64,000 nt of DNA from CAVHXA01 sp963639765 (GTDB lineage: Bacteria > Bacillota > Clostridia > Oscillospirales > Oscillospiraceae): the NCBI GenBank assembly GCA_963639765.1, contig CAVHXA010000001.1, forward strand, positions 62,001 to 126,000, read 5' to 3'. Below the pieces are notes generated by a model. The model saw nothing but the letters and a program-made list of their open reading frames with translations, did no database searches and had not been told where the DNA came from. The position numbers were made by a program, and so were the translations under genes. Below, piece by piece: positions 35,377 through 44,231 of this stretch (the stretch's first letter is position 1; each line of letters opens with the position of its first letter).

Positions 35377-36293
35377 GGCGCTGTGCTGCCATACTTCTGA
35401 TTGTCTGCGTTTTTCTTCTGTTTGTCGGCTGTACAACGATTCATGTGCCGGAACAGGCCGTATCTTATAACGCGGCTGACGAGACTGCCTCTGTTTCGGA
35501 AAATAAAAATATTTCATCTGATGCATTTACTCTGGATAATCTTCCGGAATACAGCGGCAGCCCGTGGATTGCCTTATACAACAACATACCGGATTTTTCG
35601 CAGGAGGAGCTTGCTTCCGCAAGTTATGAATACTACAGTCCTCTTGATGAACTCGGACGATGTGGGCCGGCTATTGCATGTATCGGACCGGATTTGATGC
35701 CGACCGAGCCGAGAGGCGCAATCGGGCAGGTAAAGCCCAGTGGGTGGCAAACCGTTAAATATGATGTTGTGGACGGAAAATATCTGTACAACCGCTGTCA
35801 TCTGATCGGCTATCAGCTGACCGGAGAAAATGCAAACGCATGTAATCTGATTACCGGAACACGATATCTGAATATACAGGGTATGCTTCCGTTCGAAAAT
35901 ATGGTAGCCGACTATATAGTTGAAACAGAAAATCATGTCCTTTACAGTGTCACACCAATCTTTTCCGGAAATGAACTGGTGGCTCGCGGAGTTCATCTTC
36001 AGGCGCAATCCATCGAGGATGGTGGTGAAGGCGTGCTGTTCAACGTATACTGCTATAACGTCCAGCCCGGGATTCATATAGATTATACAACAGGCAGCAG
36101 TTATGCAACGGAAGCCGATCCCGATGCTTCAGCGGAAATCACCTGTATCCTGAATACGAAGACAATGAAATTTCATAACCCGGACTGTTCAAGCGTACAG
36201 AGCATAAAAACAGAAAATTATCAGGCCTACTCCGGGAGCCGAGACTCCCTGATCAGTCTTGGATATACACCCTGCGGCAATTGCAGACCCTGA
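35373..36293 (+). CDS. DNA/RNA non-specific endonuclease, predicted lipoprotein
   Basis: A 306-residue secreted nuclease. The lipobox ends at Cys20 (LFVGC). The catalytic core of the streptococcal-DNase/EndA class (YNRCHLIGYQL, catalytic His143, then NACNLITGTRYLN and MLPFEN) is at ~138-175. After ~260 there is a separate C-terminal domain, FHNPDCSSV…GYTPCGNC, a Cys/His metal-binding module that is also found alone in other secreted proteins. It may use DNA outside the cell or take part in uptake. It overlaps the preceding gene by ATGA. Confidence 0.9.
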   Translation: MRRCAAILLIVCVFLLFVGCTTIHVPEQAVSYNAADETASVSENKNISSDAFTLDNLPEYSGSPWIALYNNIPDFSQEELASASYEYYSPLDELGRCGPAIACIGPDLMPTEPRGAIGQVKPSGWQTVKYDVVDGKYLYNRCHLIGYQLTGENANACNLITGTRYLNIQGMLPFENMVADYIVETENHVLYSVTPIFSGNELVARGVHLQAQSIEDGGEGVLFNVYCYNVQPGIHIDYTTGSSYATEADPDASAEITCILNTKTMKFHNPDCSSVQSIKTENYQAYSGSRDSLISLGYTPCGNCRP

Positions 36294-36507
36294 TTTTCGG
36301 ATACAGGCTTTTCTGTTTCATCTGCAATACGAAGAAAAAACTTTATGTATAATTGCGTCGTAGACCTTAACGGCCCTTTTCCCCTTCAAATCCGTCTCTG
36401 TAAATTTGAATACGCAAAGGTTTTCGGTGTCATCGCGGCAGGTTTGTGATGCGGAATTTCTCTTTAAATTTCCTTGTCGATTGCTGCGATATTTCCCTGA
36501 AAATTGC

Positions 36508-36541
36508 AAAACCGGGGCACATTAAACTGTGCTCCGGTTTT
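36508..36541 (+). terminator. Terminator-like hairpin between the nuclease and DUF975 genes
   Basis: AAAACCGGGGCACA pairs with TGTGCTCCGGTTTT (one G-T pair). It is convergent between the + strand nuclease gene and the minus-strand DUF975 gene and could serve both. Confidence 0.75.
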
Positions 36542-36562
36542 ATGTTTTGCTTTGAAATGCAT

Positions 36563-36636
36563 GCAGTACCGCACAATTTGTCTGCGGCCTCCGCCGGATC
36601 TTTTGCCGAATGCACTTGCCTCACTGCGCGGTGCTG
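36563..36636 (+). repeat. Intergenic repeat, short copy E
   Basis: A 74-bp copy of the MITE-like family. It opens with GCAGTACCGCACAATTTG, continues TCTGCGGC…GGATCTTTTGCCGAATGCA, and ends with an inverted version of its start (CGCGGTGCTGA). It has lost the central ~80 bp of the full copies. Confidence 0.6.
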
Positions 36637-36659
36637 ACTCAACTCATTCTGAATTCCGG

Positions 36660-37598
36660 TTATTCAGCCGCTTCGTCATAGAAGGCTGCCTCAACAAGAC
36701 CCAGGAACAGAGGCATAAGTGCTGCTGTAAGCAGCCAGAGCAGAAGAATAAGCAGTGCGAACAGCAATCCGACAACAGGAATGCTCGCAAGCAGAGCCAG
36801 AATAACATAGACAGCACAAACTGCAAGGACGGGCAGAACAGACGCGCCGAACATCTTGCCCCTGGATCCCTTGGTCATCTGCATCGATTTGCGCAAAGCC
36901 TGCGGCCCCGTGATCTCCGGATCGGTAAGCATAATGTATGGAGTAAAGCAATACGAATAGGTCTTGATTATGGCAAAGACAATGCCGACAATTGGAATCA
37001 GACCCCAGATTATAATCCACAGCAGCATCCAGCCCATGCCGCCGGCATAGCGCCAGAAGCTGTGGAAGCCCATAAACAGCTGATCGGAATTGACTTCACG
37101 TCCGTGAATCCCGTCGAGATAAACTGCGCACACGCCGATATTGAGTACCAGCTGGATCGGGATTGAAATAATGGGTAGCACACCAAAAATGGAAGCCAGA
37201 AAGCATAGAAGTGAATACATCAATGACAGGCCCCAAAGTCGAATGGGGCGCCTTTTCAGAACATCCCATGCGCGAAACCACATCTCCAGAATGCCCTTGC
37301 CGGCCGGAGAAGCGGTCTGCGGATTTGAATTTGATGTGGACGGTTGACTCTGCTGCTGTTGCGGCAGGACGAAATCCACAGAAGCGGAACCCTTTGCATT
37401 TCCGGTTTGTGGCGGTGTTCGGTCGGACGCCTGATCCGTGGGTGCCTGTGCCTGTTCAGCCGAGGATCCTCCGGCTGGAGCCTGCTCCGGCTGAACAGAT
37501 GCTATATTTTCAGACTCAACAATCTGACTTGTGCCGCACTCCGGACAGAACTTTGCCGCAGCCGTAAGCTCGGCTCCGCAATTTACGCAAAATGGCAT
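36660..37598 (-). CDS. Zinc-ribbon DUF975-type integral membrane protein
   Basis: A 312-residue protein. A zinc ribbon (CVNCGAEL…CPECG, 4-22) leads to a Gln/Pro/Ser-rich linker (~30-100) and a DUF975-like membrane domain (~105-300) with five or six hydrophobic segments and the family stretch ALRKSMQMTKGSRGKMF. The ribbon may bind metal or RNA/protein; function is unknown. GAAAGGAG lies upstream of the ATG. Confidence 0.82.
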   Translation of the reverse strand: MPFCVNCGAELTAAAKFCPECGTSQIVESENIASVQPEQAPAGGSSAEQAQAPTDQASDRTPPQTGNAKGSASVDFVLPQQQQSQPSTSNSNPQTASPAGKGILEMWFRAWDVLKRRPIRLWGLSLMYSLLCFLASIFGVLPIISIPIQLVLNIGVCAVYLDGIHGREVNSDQLFMGFHSFWRYAGGMGWMLLWIIIWGLIPIVGIVFAIIKTYSYCFTPYIMLTDPEITGPQALRKSMQMTKGSRGKMFGASVLPVLAVCAVYVILALLASIPVVGLLFALLILLLWLLTAALMPLFLGLVEAAFYDEAAE

Positions 37599-37654
37599 AC
37601 GTGGTGCGCTCCTTTCTGTAAATCAGAATAATTGGTCATAGAAGGACACCGAGA

Positions 37655-37736
37655 CAGCACTGCACGGCGGCAGTCGATCCTTCTGGCGGCACCGTGCAAC
37701 AGGTGCATCTGCGGTCCGCAAAGGATCTTTTCCGGA
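37655..37736 (+). repeat. Intergenic repeat, partial copy G
   Basis: The start AGCACTGCACGGCGGC resembles the head of copy B (58978) and the segment CATCTGCGG…GGATCTTTTCCGG matches the same block of copies A and E. The element is cut off after that. The gap 37599-38033 (435 bp) shows otherwise only the hairpin below. Confidence 0.5.
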
Positions 37737-37744
37737 AATACATC

Positions 37745-37776
37745 CAGGAACTTCGAGAATTGCAAGGAAGTTCCTG
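37745..37776. repeat. Perfect 10-bp inverted repeat in a gene-free gap
   Basis: CAGGAACTTC/GAAGTTCCTG with a 12-nt loop. On the + strand TGGTTTTC follows, a weak T-run. It may end transcription of the glycopolymer operon or be part of the DUF975 leader. Confidence 0.4.
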
Positions 37777-38033
37777 TGGTTTTCACTTATGGTTGAACAG
37801 CCCATTGGACTTTTCTGCTGATCTGTGCAAATTTGCCGCTTTGTTGTGCCGTCCCTGTGCTTCTGCGGCAAGCATACCACAGAATTTCCCATTCGCCAAG
37901 TATCTTTTCTGCTTTTTTCCGCGGTGTATTTCATTGTCTCTTTGCTTCGAATCCCTGCCCCGGAAATCTGTTCGGTGCTGTGTCTTTCTTCTGGCTGCCG
38001 AAAAGTCGCCTGTGGCTTATCCGCAGGATTCGA

Positions 38034-39074
38034 CTATTTCTGAAAATGTTGGTAGTCTCGCGGTGTATACCAATCTCCGCCCCATGTCCACCCGACTGCG
38101 GAAAAAACAGAAAATGCCGGATCCTCATGTGTAATCATGTGCGGCAGCCCGGAATCCCGGTTTATGAAGTCGTCTGCATTATCATGATACCATACAGGGC
38201 TTCCGGAGGTATAGGAAACATATGGATTCTGCTGTGGATTGATGTCAATCGCCCGGCCCAGTGCATGCCGGGAGAGATTGTCCGTGCCGGAGGCGCGACG
38301 ATAGCAAAAGCATGATGTATTGTTTGCTTCACAGGATGCCGTGTCCGAATCCTCGGCATTTCCGCTCCAGAAGTTATCAATAAGATACATGCTGTATATT
38401 TCATATTCCGCACGATACAGCTGCAGAAAAAGATCCAGAACCTCTTCAGCCAGATCGGCAGCTACAATCAGCTCTCCGATTTGAACATTGTGGTTGAAAT
38501 TGTAGTGCAGCAGTCTGCAATAACGCAGATCCTCCAGTGCAATATCCGGGTTTTCAACATAGGACCGACCCCAGATGCGCTGATATACATCATCCCCGGG
38601 CTGTATACTCTGGCTGAAAAACAGGTTTTCTGCATCCGGCCCTGCAGACTTCAAAACAGTTCCGGCCGGGTCGGATGTCGGATCTTGCAGAATCGTTGAC
38701 GGCTGTTCGGACATCGACTGTAATTCTTCTTCGGAATGCCGGGCGGATTCATAATTCTCCGGCTGCTCCTGTTTTTCCGCCGTGTCCGGCTGCACAGCCG
38801 GTATCCCTTCGGATTCGGGTGTGGACTCCACTGTGTCCGACAGCTTCTGATCTGATTCCGATTCTGATGTGGCTTGTTCGGAATTTGACAGTGCGAAATC
38901 TATTACGGCGATTTCTGTCTGCTCTGTTGCCTGCTGCGGTTCTGTCTGCTCCGATTCGTATGCCTGCTGAGTGCCGACAGTCCGCCCAACCATCCGAAGT
39001 GAACCGTCTCTTGTATCCGCGCAGCCGGACAGGCCAAAAAACAGCAGTATCAGCACAAAAATTATTTTTTTCAT
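38034..39074 (-). CDS. VanY-like D,D-carboxypeptidase (M15), lipoprotein
   Basis: A 346-residue lipoprotein (lipobox LSGC, Cys18). A long Glu/Gln/Ser/Thr-rich spacer (~20-150) holds the enzyme away from the membrane. The M15 zinc site is read in SRHALGRAIDINP and the final QHF. It probably trims peptidoglycan stems. It overlaps the TagH-like gene by ATGA and closes the glycopolymer operon, which suggests co-ordinated wall remodelling. Confidence 0.88.
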   Translation of the reverse strand: MKKIIFVLILLFFGLSGCADTRDGSLRMVGRTVGTQQAYESEQTEPQQATEQTEIAVIDFALSNSEQATSESESDQKLSDTVESTPESEGIPAVQPDTAEKQEQPENYESARHSEEELQSMSEQPSTILQDPTSDPAGTVLKSAGPDAENLFFSQSIQPGDDVYQRIWGRSYVENPDIALEDLRYCRLLHYNFNHNVQIGELIVAADLAEEVLDLFLQLYRAEYEIYSMYLIDNFWSGNAEDSDTASCEANNTSCFCYRRASGTDNLSRHALGRAIDINPQQNPYVSYTSGSPVWYHDNADDFINRDSGLPHMITHEDPAFSVFSAVGWTWGGDWYTPRDYQHFQK

Positions 39075-39817
39075 TGCCCGGACCTGCTGTCCAAGAACAT
39101 CTCGTAGCGATCGCAGACAGATTTCGTCTCACCAAAATCAGCCTGATGACCATGGTCCAGCCACAGAACCTTGTTGCACAGATGCCGCACTTGGCTCAGA
39201 GAGTGCGATACCAGAATGGTTGTAGCTCCACCTCTGATGATCTGACGCATTTTTGCCTCACTTTTTTTTCGAAAGGCACCATCACCAACAGACAAAACCT
39301 CATCCAGAATCAAAATCTGCGGCTGCACCATGCTGGCCACAGAAAAAGCCAGGCGGCTTTTCATTCCGGAGGAAAGCTGGCGAAATGGTCTGTCTGCAAA
39401 CTCGCGCAGCTCAGCAAAGTCCAGAATACTGTCGATTGTATCATTCATGAAGCGTCTGGTATAGCCCAGCATGGCCCCGCGCAGGTAGGCGTTTTCTATT
39501 ACAGTAAGATCGCCGTCAAAACCGCTGGCAAGTTCAAGCAGAGCTACCACCTCTCCGCCCCGGAAGATCTCGCCCCGTGTAGGCTCCATAATACCGGAAA
39601 CTGCTTTTAGAAGAGTGGATTTTCCCGCTCCGTTCGAACCAATGATTCCGAGCATGTCCCCGGATTCAAGAGAAAAGTTCACGCCATCCACTGCCCAGAA
39701 CTCCTGTATCCTGTATTGGTGTCGGATTCTGCGCATTATATATTCCTTCAGGCCAATGTCTCGAAAATCACCAGTGACATAGCGGATAGCTACATCTTTG
39801 CATTTCAGCATTTCCAT
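39071..39817 (-). CDS. Glycopolymer export ABC ATPase (TagH-like)
   Basis: A 248-residue ATPase of the teichoic acid / O-antigen exporter type: Walker A GSNGAGKST, signature LSSGMKSRLAFS, Walker B ILILDEVLSVGD, the last being typical of this subfamily. It lacks the C-terminal carbohydrate-binding domain seen in some homologues. The ATG at 39817 follows AGGGGG. It starts 8 bp after the permease stop region. Confidence 0.92.
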   Translation of the reverse strand: MEMLKCKDVAIRYVTGDFRDIGLKEYIMRRIRHQYRIQEFWAVDGVNFSLESGDMLGIIGSNGAGKSTLLKAVSGIMEPTRGEIFRGGEVVALLELASGFDGDLTVIENAYLRGAMLGYTRRFMNDTIDSILDFAELREFADRPFRQLSSGMKSRLAFSVASMVQPQILILDEVLSVGDGAFRKKSEAKMRQIIRGGATTILVSHSLSQVRHLCNKVLWLDHGHQADFGETKSVCDRYEMFLDSRSGQ

Positions 39818-39827
39818 GACCTGCCCC

Positions 39828-40598
39828 CTAGACATAATACAGGAATCTGTGATTGTATTTTTTGTAGATCAGGCACCCCAGACCGAGCATAGCAAGCGCA
39901 TAGAAGGCAGCAAGAAGATGAAACCACACTGAGGGTATGGCCGCTTCAATTACAATTTTTCGAAAATACCGTATATACAAATAAATGGGGTTGCACAGAA
40001 ACAGGTATTGAACCATTTGATCATAGCCGTCGATGGAATAGAAAATGGCAGACATGTACATCAGAAGCTGAGTAAAAACCGTCCAAAGATACTGAATATC
40101 CTTGAAAAATACATACAATGCCGAGAGCACCAGTCCGCACCCGATGTTGAATACCATCAGACAGACAATAGGATATAGCAGGCAGAGGAATCTGAAGCTG
40201 AACAGTCTGATATCATCAATTGCAACAAATAACAGAAAAACAATAATCGTGAGGCCAAAATTGATAAGGCTTGAAACATTCCGGCTAAGCAAAAACATAT
40301 ACTTGGGTACATTCACCTTGCTGAAAATGGCTGCGTTGCTAACCAGAGACGACATGCCCTGGGTGGTGGATTCGTTAAAGTAGGCAAAGACGATGTTTCC
40401 TGCAAAAAGAAAAATGGTATAATGCGGGGTGGAACGGCCAAAGAACCGGGTAAAAACAAGCCGCATCACAAGCAGCATCAGCAGTGGAGACAGCACACTC
40501 CACAGCATACCCAGAACCGTTCGCTTATATTTTTTTTTGAAATCGCGTTTTACAAGCTCTTCAAATAGAAACTGATACTTTTTAAATCTTTGGATCAT
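39828..40598 (-). CDS. Glycopolymer export ABC permease (TagG-like)
   Basis: A 256-residue ABC-2 permease with the RDFKKKYKRTVLGMLWSVLSPLLM signature region near residues 18-41 and six membrane segments. It exports a lipid-linked wall polymer with the adjacent ATPase. Overlaps the GT2-TagF gene by ATGA. Confidence 0.92.
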   Translation of the reverse strand: MIQRFKKYQFLFEELVKRDFKKKYKRTVLGMLWSVLSPLLMLLVMRLVFTRFFGRSTPHYTIFLFAGNIVFAYFNESTTQGMSSLVSNAAIFSKVNVPKYMFLLSRNVSSLINFGLTIIVFLLFVAIDDIRLFSFRFLCLLYPIVCLMVFNIGCGLVLSALYVFFKDIQYLWTVFTQLLMYMSAIFYSIDGYDQMVQYLFLCNPIYLYIRYFRKIVIEAAIPSVWFHLLAAFYALAMLGLGCLIYKKYNHRFLYYV

Positions 40599-42838
40599 GG
40601 CTTATCTCCAGGTGGATCGTCTATGAGCAGATCCCACAGGCGCTGCTCTTCGGCTGGCAGAAAAGCATATTTTTCCGCCAGATCCTGCGGTTCGCCGGGC
40701 TGCACACCCGAGCGGATTCTCTGTGCCAGTTCCGCGACCGTTTTGCAGTTCAGATGCTCCAAATCGCGCCACATACCCGGGTATAATCCCCTTGCATCCT
40801 CGTTTTGCTCGATATCGAGGCAATAGAGTGCTGTTGGAAGTCCGATCGCCATGGCATCAAATAGAACAGAGGAATAATCTGTAACCAGATAATCGGCCAT
40901 CAGCAGAATCTCCTGTGTTTCGGCATCTGCATAGTTTTTGAAATCTACATTCTGTGGGCGGGACAAATATACGTGATCTTTGTATATCAGTTCATAGCCA
41001 TCCCCGAGCTCCTGCTGCAGGGCCTTCAGGTCCAGCAGATATTCCAGATTGAAGTCTTCTTCGGGTACATGATAGTTATAGTCGCGCCAGGTGGGCAGAT
41101 AAGCCACAATTGTTCGGCCATCCTCGATATCATATTGGGCTCTAAGCCCGGCAATTATGTCTTTTCTGCCCCGATTTTCAACCAGATATCTGACTCTCGG
41201 ATAGCCGGAACAGATGATTTTGCTCCTCTGCATGCCAAAGCAGGTCTGAAAATAGGACGCAACGTGCGGACTGTCTGCTATAAGATAGTCCCAGCGTTGT
41301 ATATCCTTGAACTTTGCACGCTTGTGACCGGGCTGTCGGCTTGTGATCTGCCTTTCATGCGAATCATACAGCATGCGTTTAAGCGGCGTACCATGCCAAA
41401 GCTGAATCCAAACCGCATCCCTTCGTTTGACGTATCGAAGCGGAATCCATGTTTCCGCGATTACAATTCCGGCTCTTGCCAGTACAGCGTAAAATGCCTC
41501 GCTGTCGGGCTCGAGGCGGCTGGCAGCTACAACGCGGCTGTCTTGTGATGCAAAGTAGATTTTCTTTTCGGCAGGAGCCCTTTGCTGCAGCTGTTCAAAA
41601 AGATATCTGGAGTTTCCGGTGTAGCGATAGTCAAAACCCAGAAACAAAATAATGTTCGGATCAGGCAGAGAGTTTTCCCTGCATAAACGATATTCGCGAA
41701 GAAGCTGCCGGTTTTTTGTGAGCTCCTGCCTATAAGGGAGACCCAGCCGGCGGTTTATCGCTGCATAGGTTTGTTTGAGTCTGTTTTTTGCCTTGCGTTG
41801 AAACCGCTGCAGACGCGGCTTAACATAAACTCGCAGCTGGGCCAGCAGGTGAAAAGCAATGTACCTCTGACGTGCGAAAATCCGATATTTCAGGCAGGCC
41901 GTAAGAAAACGATTTTCCTTTTGATCCGAAAACTGAAAAGAGCAGATCAGCACGCAAAATCTCTGAAAAAAACTTTTTCGGTGCTTTGCCGGTGTACGGC
42001 TGGTATAGTAGGTCAGAAATTTCTGAAAGAAATAATAGGCAATATGATATCGGATCGGGTCCGTCAGCCGATACGCATAGGTATCCAGAAGATCGAGGCA
42101 GCCGGCCATGGCTGCAGCAAAGCTCACCGCATGCCTGTCGGTTTCGCGGTCCATTCGTGTTGAGGATGTTGGATTTACCGTCACACGATACAGCGGTGCA
42201 TGAATCAGCGACACATTCTCGGCGTTGAGCACCGCTGCATACCAGAATGGATGGTCTTCGTAGAGGTAGCCCTCGCCGAATACAATACCATGGTCTTTTA
42301 AAAACTGCCTGCGATAAAGCTTGTTGACGGTAAACAGCGGTGCAATCCGAAACAGCTCCAGGCATTCCTGGCCAACCAGCCGAGGCTTGGAAAAAAAGCA
42401 ATCCTGATTGCTGTAATTCGGTTTCCCTGTTTTTGTGTTGTAGTAGTACCAGTCAAAAACAACAAAATCGCTTTGTTCCCGTTCTGCTCTGGTCACAGCC
42501 AGATCCAGTGTCTGTGGCTCAATGCAATCGTCGGAGTCGAGGAACAGAATATATTCTCCGGCAGCACGTTCCATTGCTCTGTTTCGTGCATAACCCTGCC
42601 CACGGTTTTCCCCCCGGACCAGGTGAATTCTGCCATCCGTCTGCATCATCTGCTGAATCAGGTCTGGGCTTTGGTCGGTAGAGCCATCGTCTGTGCAGAG
42701 AATTTCGATATTTGGATAGGTCTGTGCAAGTACAGATTCAAGGCAGCCCCGGATGTAGCGTTCGGTATTGTAAACGGGTATAATAACCGAGACCAGCGGC
42801 AGCGGCTTTCCTTCGGCCTGGAGGGTATCGTGAATCAT
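40595..42838 (-). CDS. GT2 glycosyltransferase – CDP-glycerol glycerophosphotransferase fusion
   Basis: A 747-residue bifunctional enzyme. The N-terminal GT-A domain (~14-250) has VSVIIPVYNTERYI and the metal-binding YILFLDSDD. The C-terminal half (~390-740) is a TagB/TagF-type polyglycerophosphate synthase: QLWHGTPLKR, SGYPRVRYL, YLPTWRDYNY and YLVTDYSSVLFDA. It probably adds a sugar and glycerol-phosphate units to a teichoic-acid-like polymer. Its start overlaps tagD by ATGA. Confidence 0.92.
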   Translation of the reverse strand: MIHDTLQAEGKPLPLVSVIIPVYNTERYIRGCLESVLAQTYPNIEILCTDDGSTDQSPDLIQQMMQTDGRIHLVRGENRGQGYARNRAMERAAGEYILFLDSDDCIEPQTLDLAVTRAEREQSDFVVFDWYYYNTKTGKPNYSNQDCFFSKPRLVGQECLELFRIAPLFTVNKLYRRQFLKDHGIVFGEGYLYEDHPFWYAAVLNAENVSLIHAPLYRVTVNPTSSTRMDRETDRHAVSFAAAMAGCLDLLDTYAYRLTDPIRYHIAYYFFQKFLTYYTSRTPAKHRKSFFQRFCVLICSFQFSDQKENRFLTACLKYRIFARQRYIAFHLLAQLRVYVKPRLQRFQRKAKNRLKQTYAAINRRLGLPYRQELTKNRQLLREYRLCRENSLPDPNIILFLGFDYRYTGNSRYLFEQLQQRAPAEKKIYFASQDSRVVAASRLEPDSEAFYAVLARAGIVIAETWIPLRYVKRRDAVWIQLWHGTPLKRMLYDSHERQITSRQPGHKRAKFKDIQRWDYLIADSPHVASYFQTCFGMQRSKIICSGYPRVRYLVENRGRKDIIAGLRAQYDIEDGRTIVAYLPTWRDYNYHVPEEDFNLEYLLDLKALQQELGDGYELIYKDHVYLSRPQNVDFKNYADAETQEILLMADYLVTDYSSVLFDAMAIGLPTALYCLDIEQNEDARGLYPGMWRDLEHLNCKTVAELAQRIRSGVQPGEPQDLAEKYAFLPAEEQRLWDLLIDDPPGDKP

Positions 42839-43224
42839 TTTCCCAAGTCCTTTTTGATTTGTGTGGTGGATATTTCCGGGGTGCGGGGCAGATAGACTAC
42901 CTGACAGCGGCTTTTTAAAAAGTCAAACTTGCCGGACCAGTCGTCACCCATAACGAAAACATCCACCTGATACAGCTGCACATCCTCTGTTTTCTGCTCC
43001 CAGCTTTCCTCCGGGATAACAAGATCCACATAGCGAATGGCTTCAAGCAGCTGCTTGCGCTGCTCGTATGGGAAATAGCATTTTTTGTGTTTGCTGTTCC
43101 AGTTAAACGCGTCTGTGGATAAGGCAACAATCAGGTAGTCACCCAGCTCTTTTGCCCGACGCAGCAGGTTGATATGACCGTAATGCAGCAGATCAAAGGT
43201 TCCGTAGGTTATGATTCGCTTCAT
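42835..43224 (-). CDS. tagD: Glycerol-3-phosphate cytidylyltransferase
   Basis: A 129-residue nucleotidyltransferase making CDP-glycerol, the donor for the TagF-type domain of the next gene. The HxGH motif is H14-Y-G-H17 in GTFDLLHYGHINLL, and RTPEISTTQI matches the family RTxGISTT motif with Glu for Gly. It starts within the 3' end of licD (32-nt overlap) and AAAGGAAAA lies upstream. Confidence 0.95.
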   Translation of the reverse strand: MKRIITYGTFDLLHYGHINLLRRAKELGDYLIVALSTDAFNWNSKHKKCYFPYEQRKQLLEAIRYVDLVIPEESWEQKTEDVQLYQVDVFVMGDDWSGKFDFLKSRCQVVYLPRTPEISTTQIKKDLGK

Positions 43225-44050
43225 GCTCGTTTTCCTTTCGTTGGTGTTGAAAGTGTCCGGCCATTTCGGCCGCAGTCGGCGGCGTATGATAATCTCCATA
43301 CATGTTGGTGAGCAGCGCGTCCCAGCCTGCCGGAGCCGGGTACCGGTCGGATTCAAAGAGCAGATCGACTGTCTGCGCGAACCATTCGGCCTGATAGGCT
43401 TCGCGGGGGTATCCGTGTGCGCCGCCCACGGTGCAGAGCCGTCCGTTTCCACCTGCAGCCGCCAGGCGGCAAAGTCCGCGCCGCACGCCTTTGAGAAAAT
43501 TGTTTGGTAGAAGTCGAAAAAGATGATATGCCGCTTTCATATAGGGCTTGGTATATCCGCAGACAAAATCCGGATTTACGCGTCCCAGCAGAGCAGCAGT
43601 AAGCACCTCGACCGTCTTGAAAAACATACGTGCCGTGCTTTCTGCCTTTGGGCAGACATCCAGCGGAAAAATATCGATATATATGCCGGTTCGGATATGC
43701 ATCCGTTCCAGTTCTGGATCAAAGGCCTGTTGGTCGCTTCTGCGAATTTTGGCAAAAAAATAGGGGTAGTCTGCTTCTGTGGTCTCATCCTGATAAAACA
43801 TGGGGTCAGCCAGCGCAGTCCTGCATATCTCGCGCAGGCGATTATAGTCCCGCCTGGGCATGGCAACGTCCACGTCATCATCCCAGGGAATAAATCCGCA
43901 GTGCCGCACCGCACCCAACAGTGTGCCGGCAGTCAGGTAATATGTCAGATGATTTTCGCGGCAGAGAATATGAAACTGCTGCAGCAGCTTCAGCTCCTGG
44001 AGCTGAAGCTCGCGCTTCTCTGCAAGAGTCAGCTCTCGGTCTGCCGGCAT
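43193..44050 (-). CDS. LicD-family phosphotransferase
   Basis: A 285-residue LicD protein with the nucleotidyltransferase-like core TAGTLLGAVRHCGFIPWDDDVDVAMPR near residues 45-72. LicD enzymes attach phosphocholine or similar groups to wall polymers. No choline uptake or kinase gene (licABC) is visible here, so the group transferred is uncertain. The ATG at 44050 follows GGGGGGAG. First gene of the glycopolymer operon. Confidence 0.9.
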   Translation of the reverse strand: MPADRELTLAEKRELQLQELKLLQQFHILCRENHLTYYLTAGTLLGAVRHCGFIPWDDDVDVAMPRRDYNRLREICRTALADPMFYQDETTEADYPYFFAKIRRSDQQAFDPELERMHIRTGIYIDIFPLDVCPKAESTARMFFKTVEVLTAALLGRVNPDFVCGYTKPYMKAAYHLFRLLPNNFLKGVRRGLCRLAAAGGNGRLCTVGGAHGYPREAYQAEWFAQTVDLLFESDRYPAPAGWDALLTNMYGDYHTPPTAAEMAGHFQHQRKENEHEANHNLRNL

Positions 44051-44099
44051 TTTGCTCCCCCCGTTTTTCGCACCGATTTTATGTGCACCGCTCCATCCT

Positions 44100-44128
44100 A
44101 TGATACTAGCCGACATTCGTTTTTGCAA
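44100..44128 (-). promoter_or_regulatory. Promoter of the LicD–TagD–TagF–TagGH–VanY operon
   Basis: On the minus strand TTGCAA (44123-44128) and TATCAT (44100-44105) are separated by 17 bp, 50 bp before the licD ATG. Confidence 0.75.
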
Positions 44129-44131
44129 GAC

Positions 44132-44160
44132 TTGACTTATAGTGCGGCACTCCCTTAAAA
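44132..44160 (+). promoter_or_regulatory. Possible promoter of the two-component system
   Basis: TTGACT (44132-44137) and TTAAAA (44155-44160), spacer 17 bp. The -10 is poor, so an activator may be needed. It lies back-to-back with the licD operon promoter. Confidence 0.5.
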
Positions 44161-44231
44161 TTTCCTCAGGCTCAATTCCGCGGTGTTGCCTTATTGATTT
44201 TGATCTGTAAGATCGAAAATGGAGGAAGCAT

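Noticed and set aside
37623..37934. A 103-codon minus-strand frame upstream of DUF975
   Set aside because: It covers a repeat fragment and a hairpin, and lacks a ribosome-binding site.
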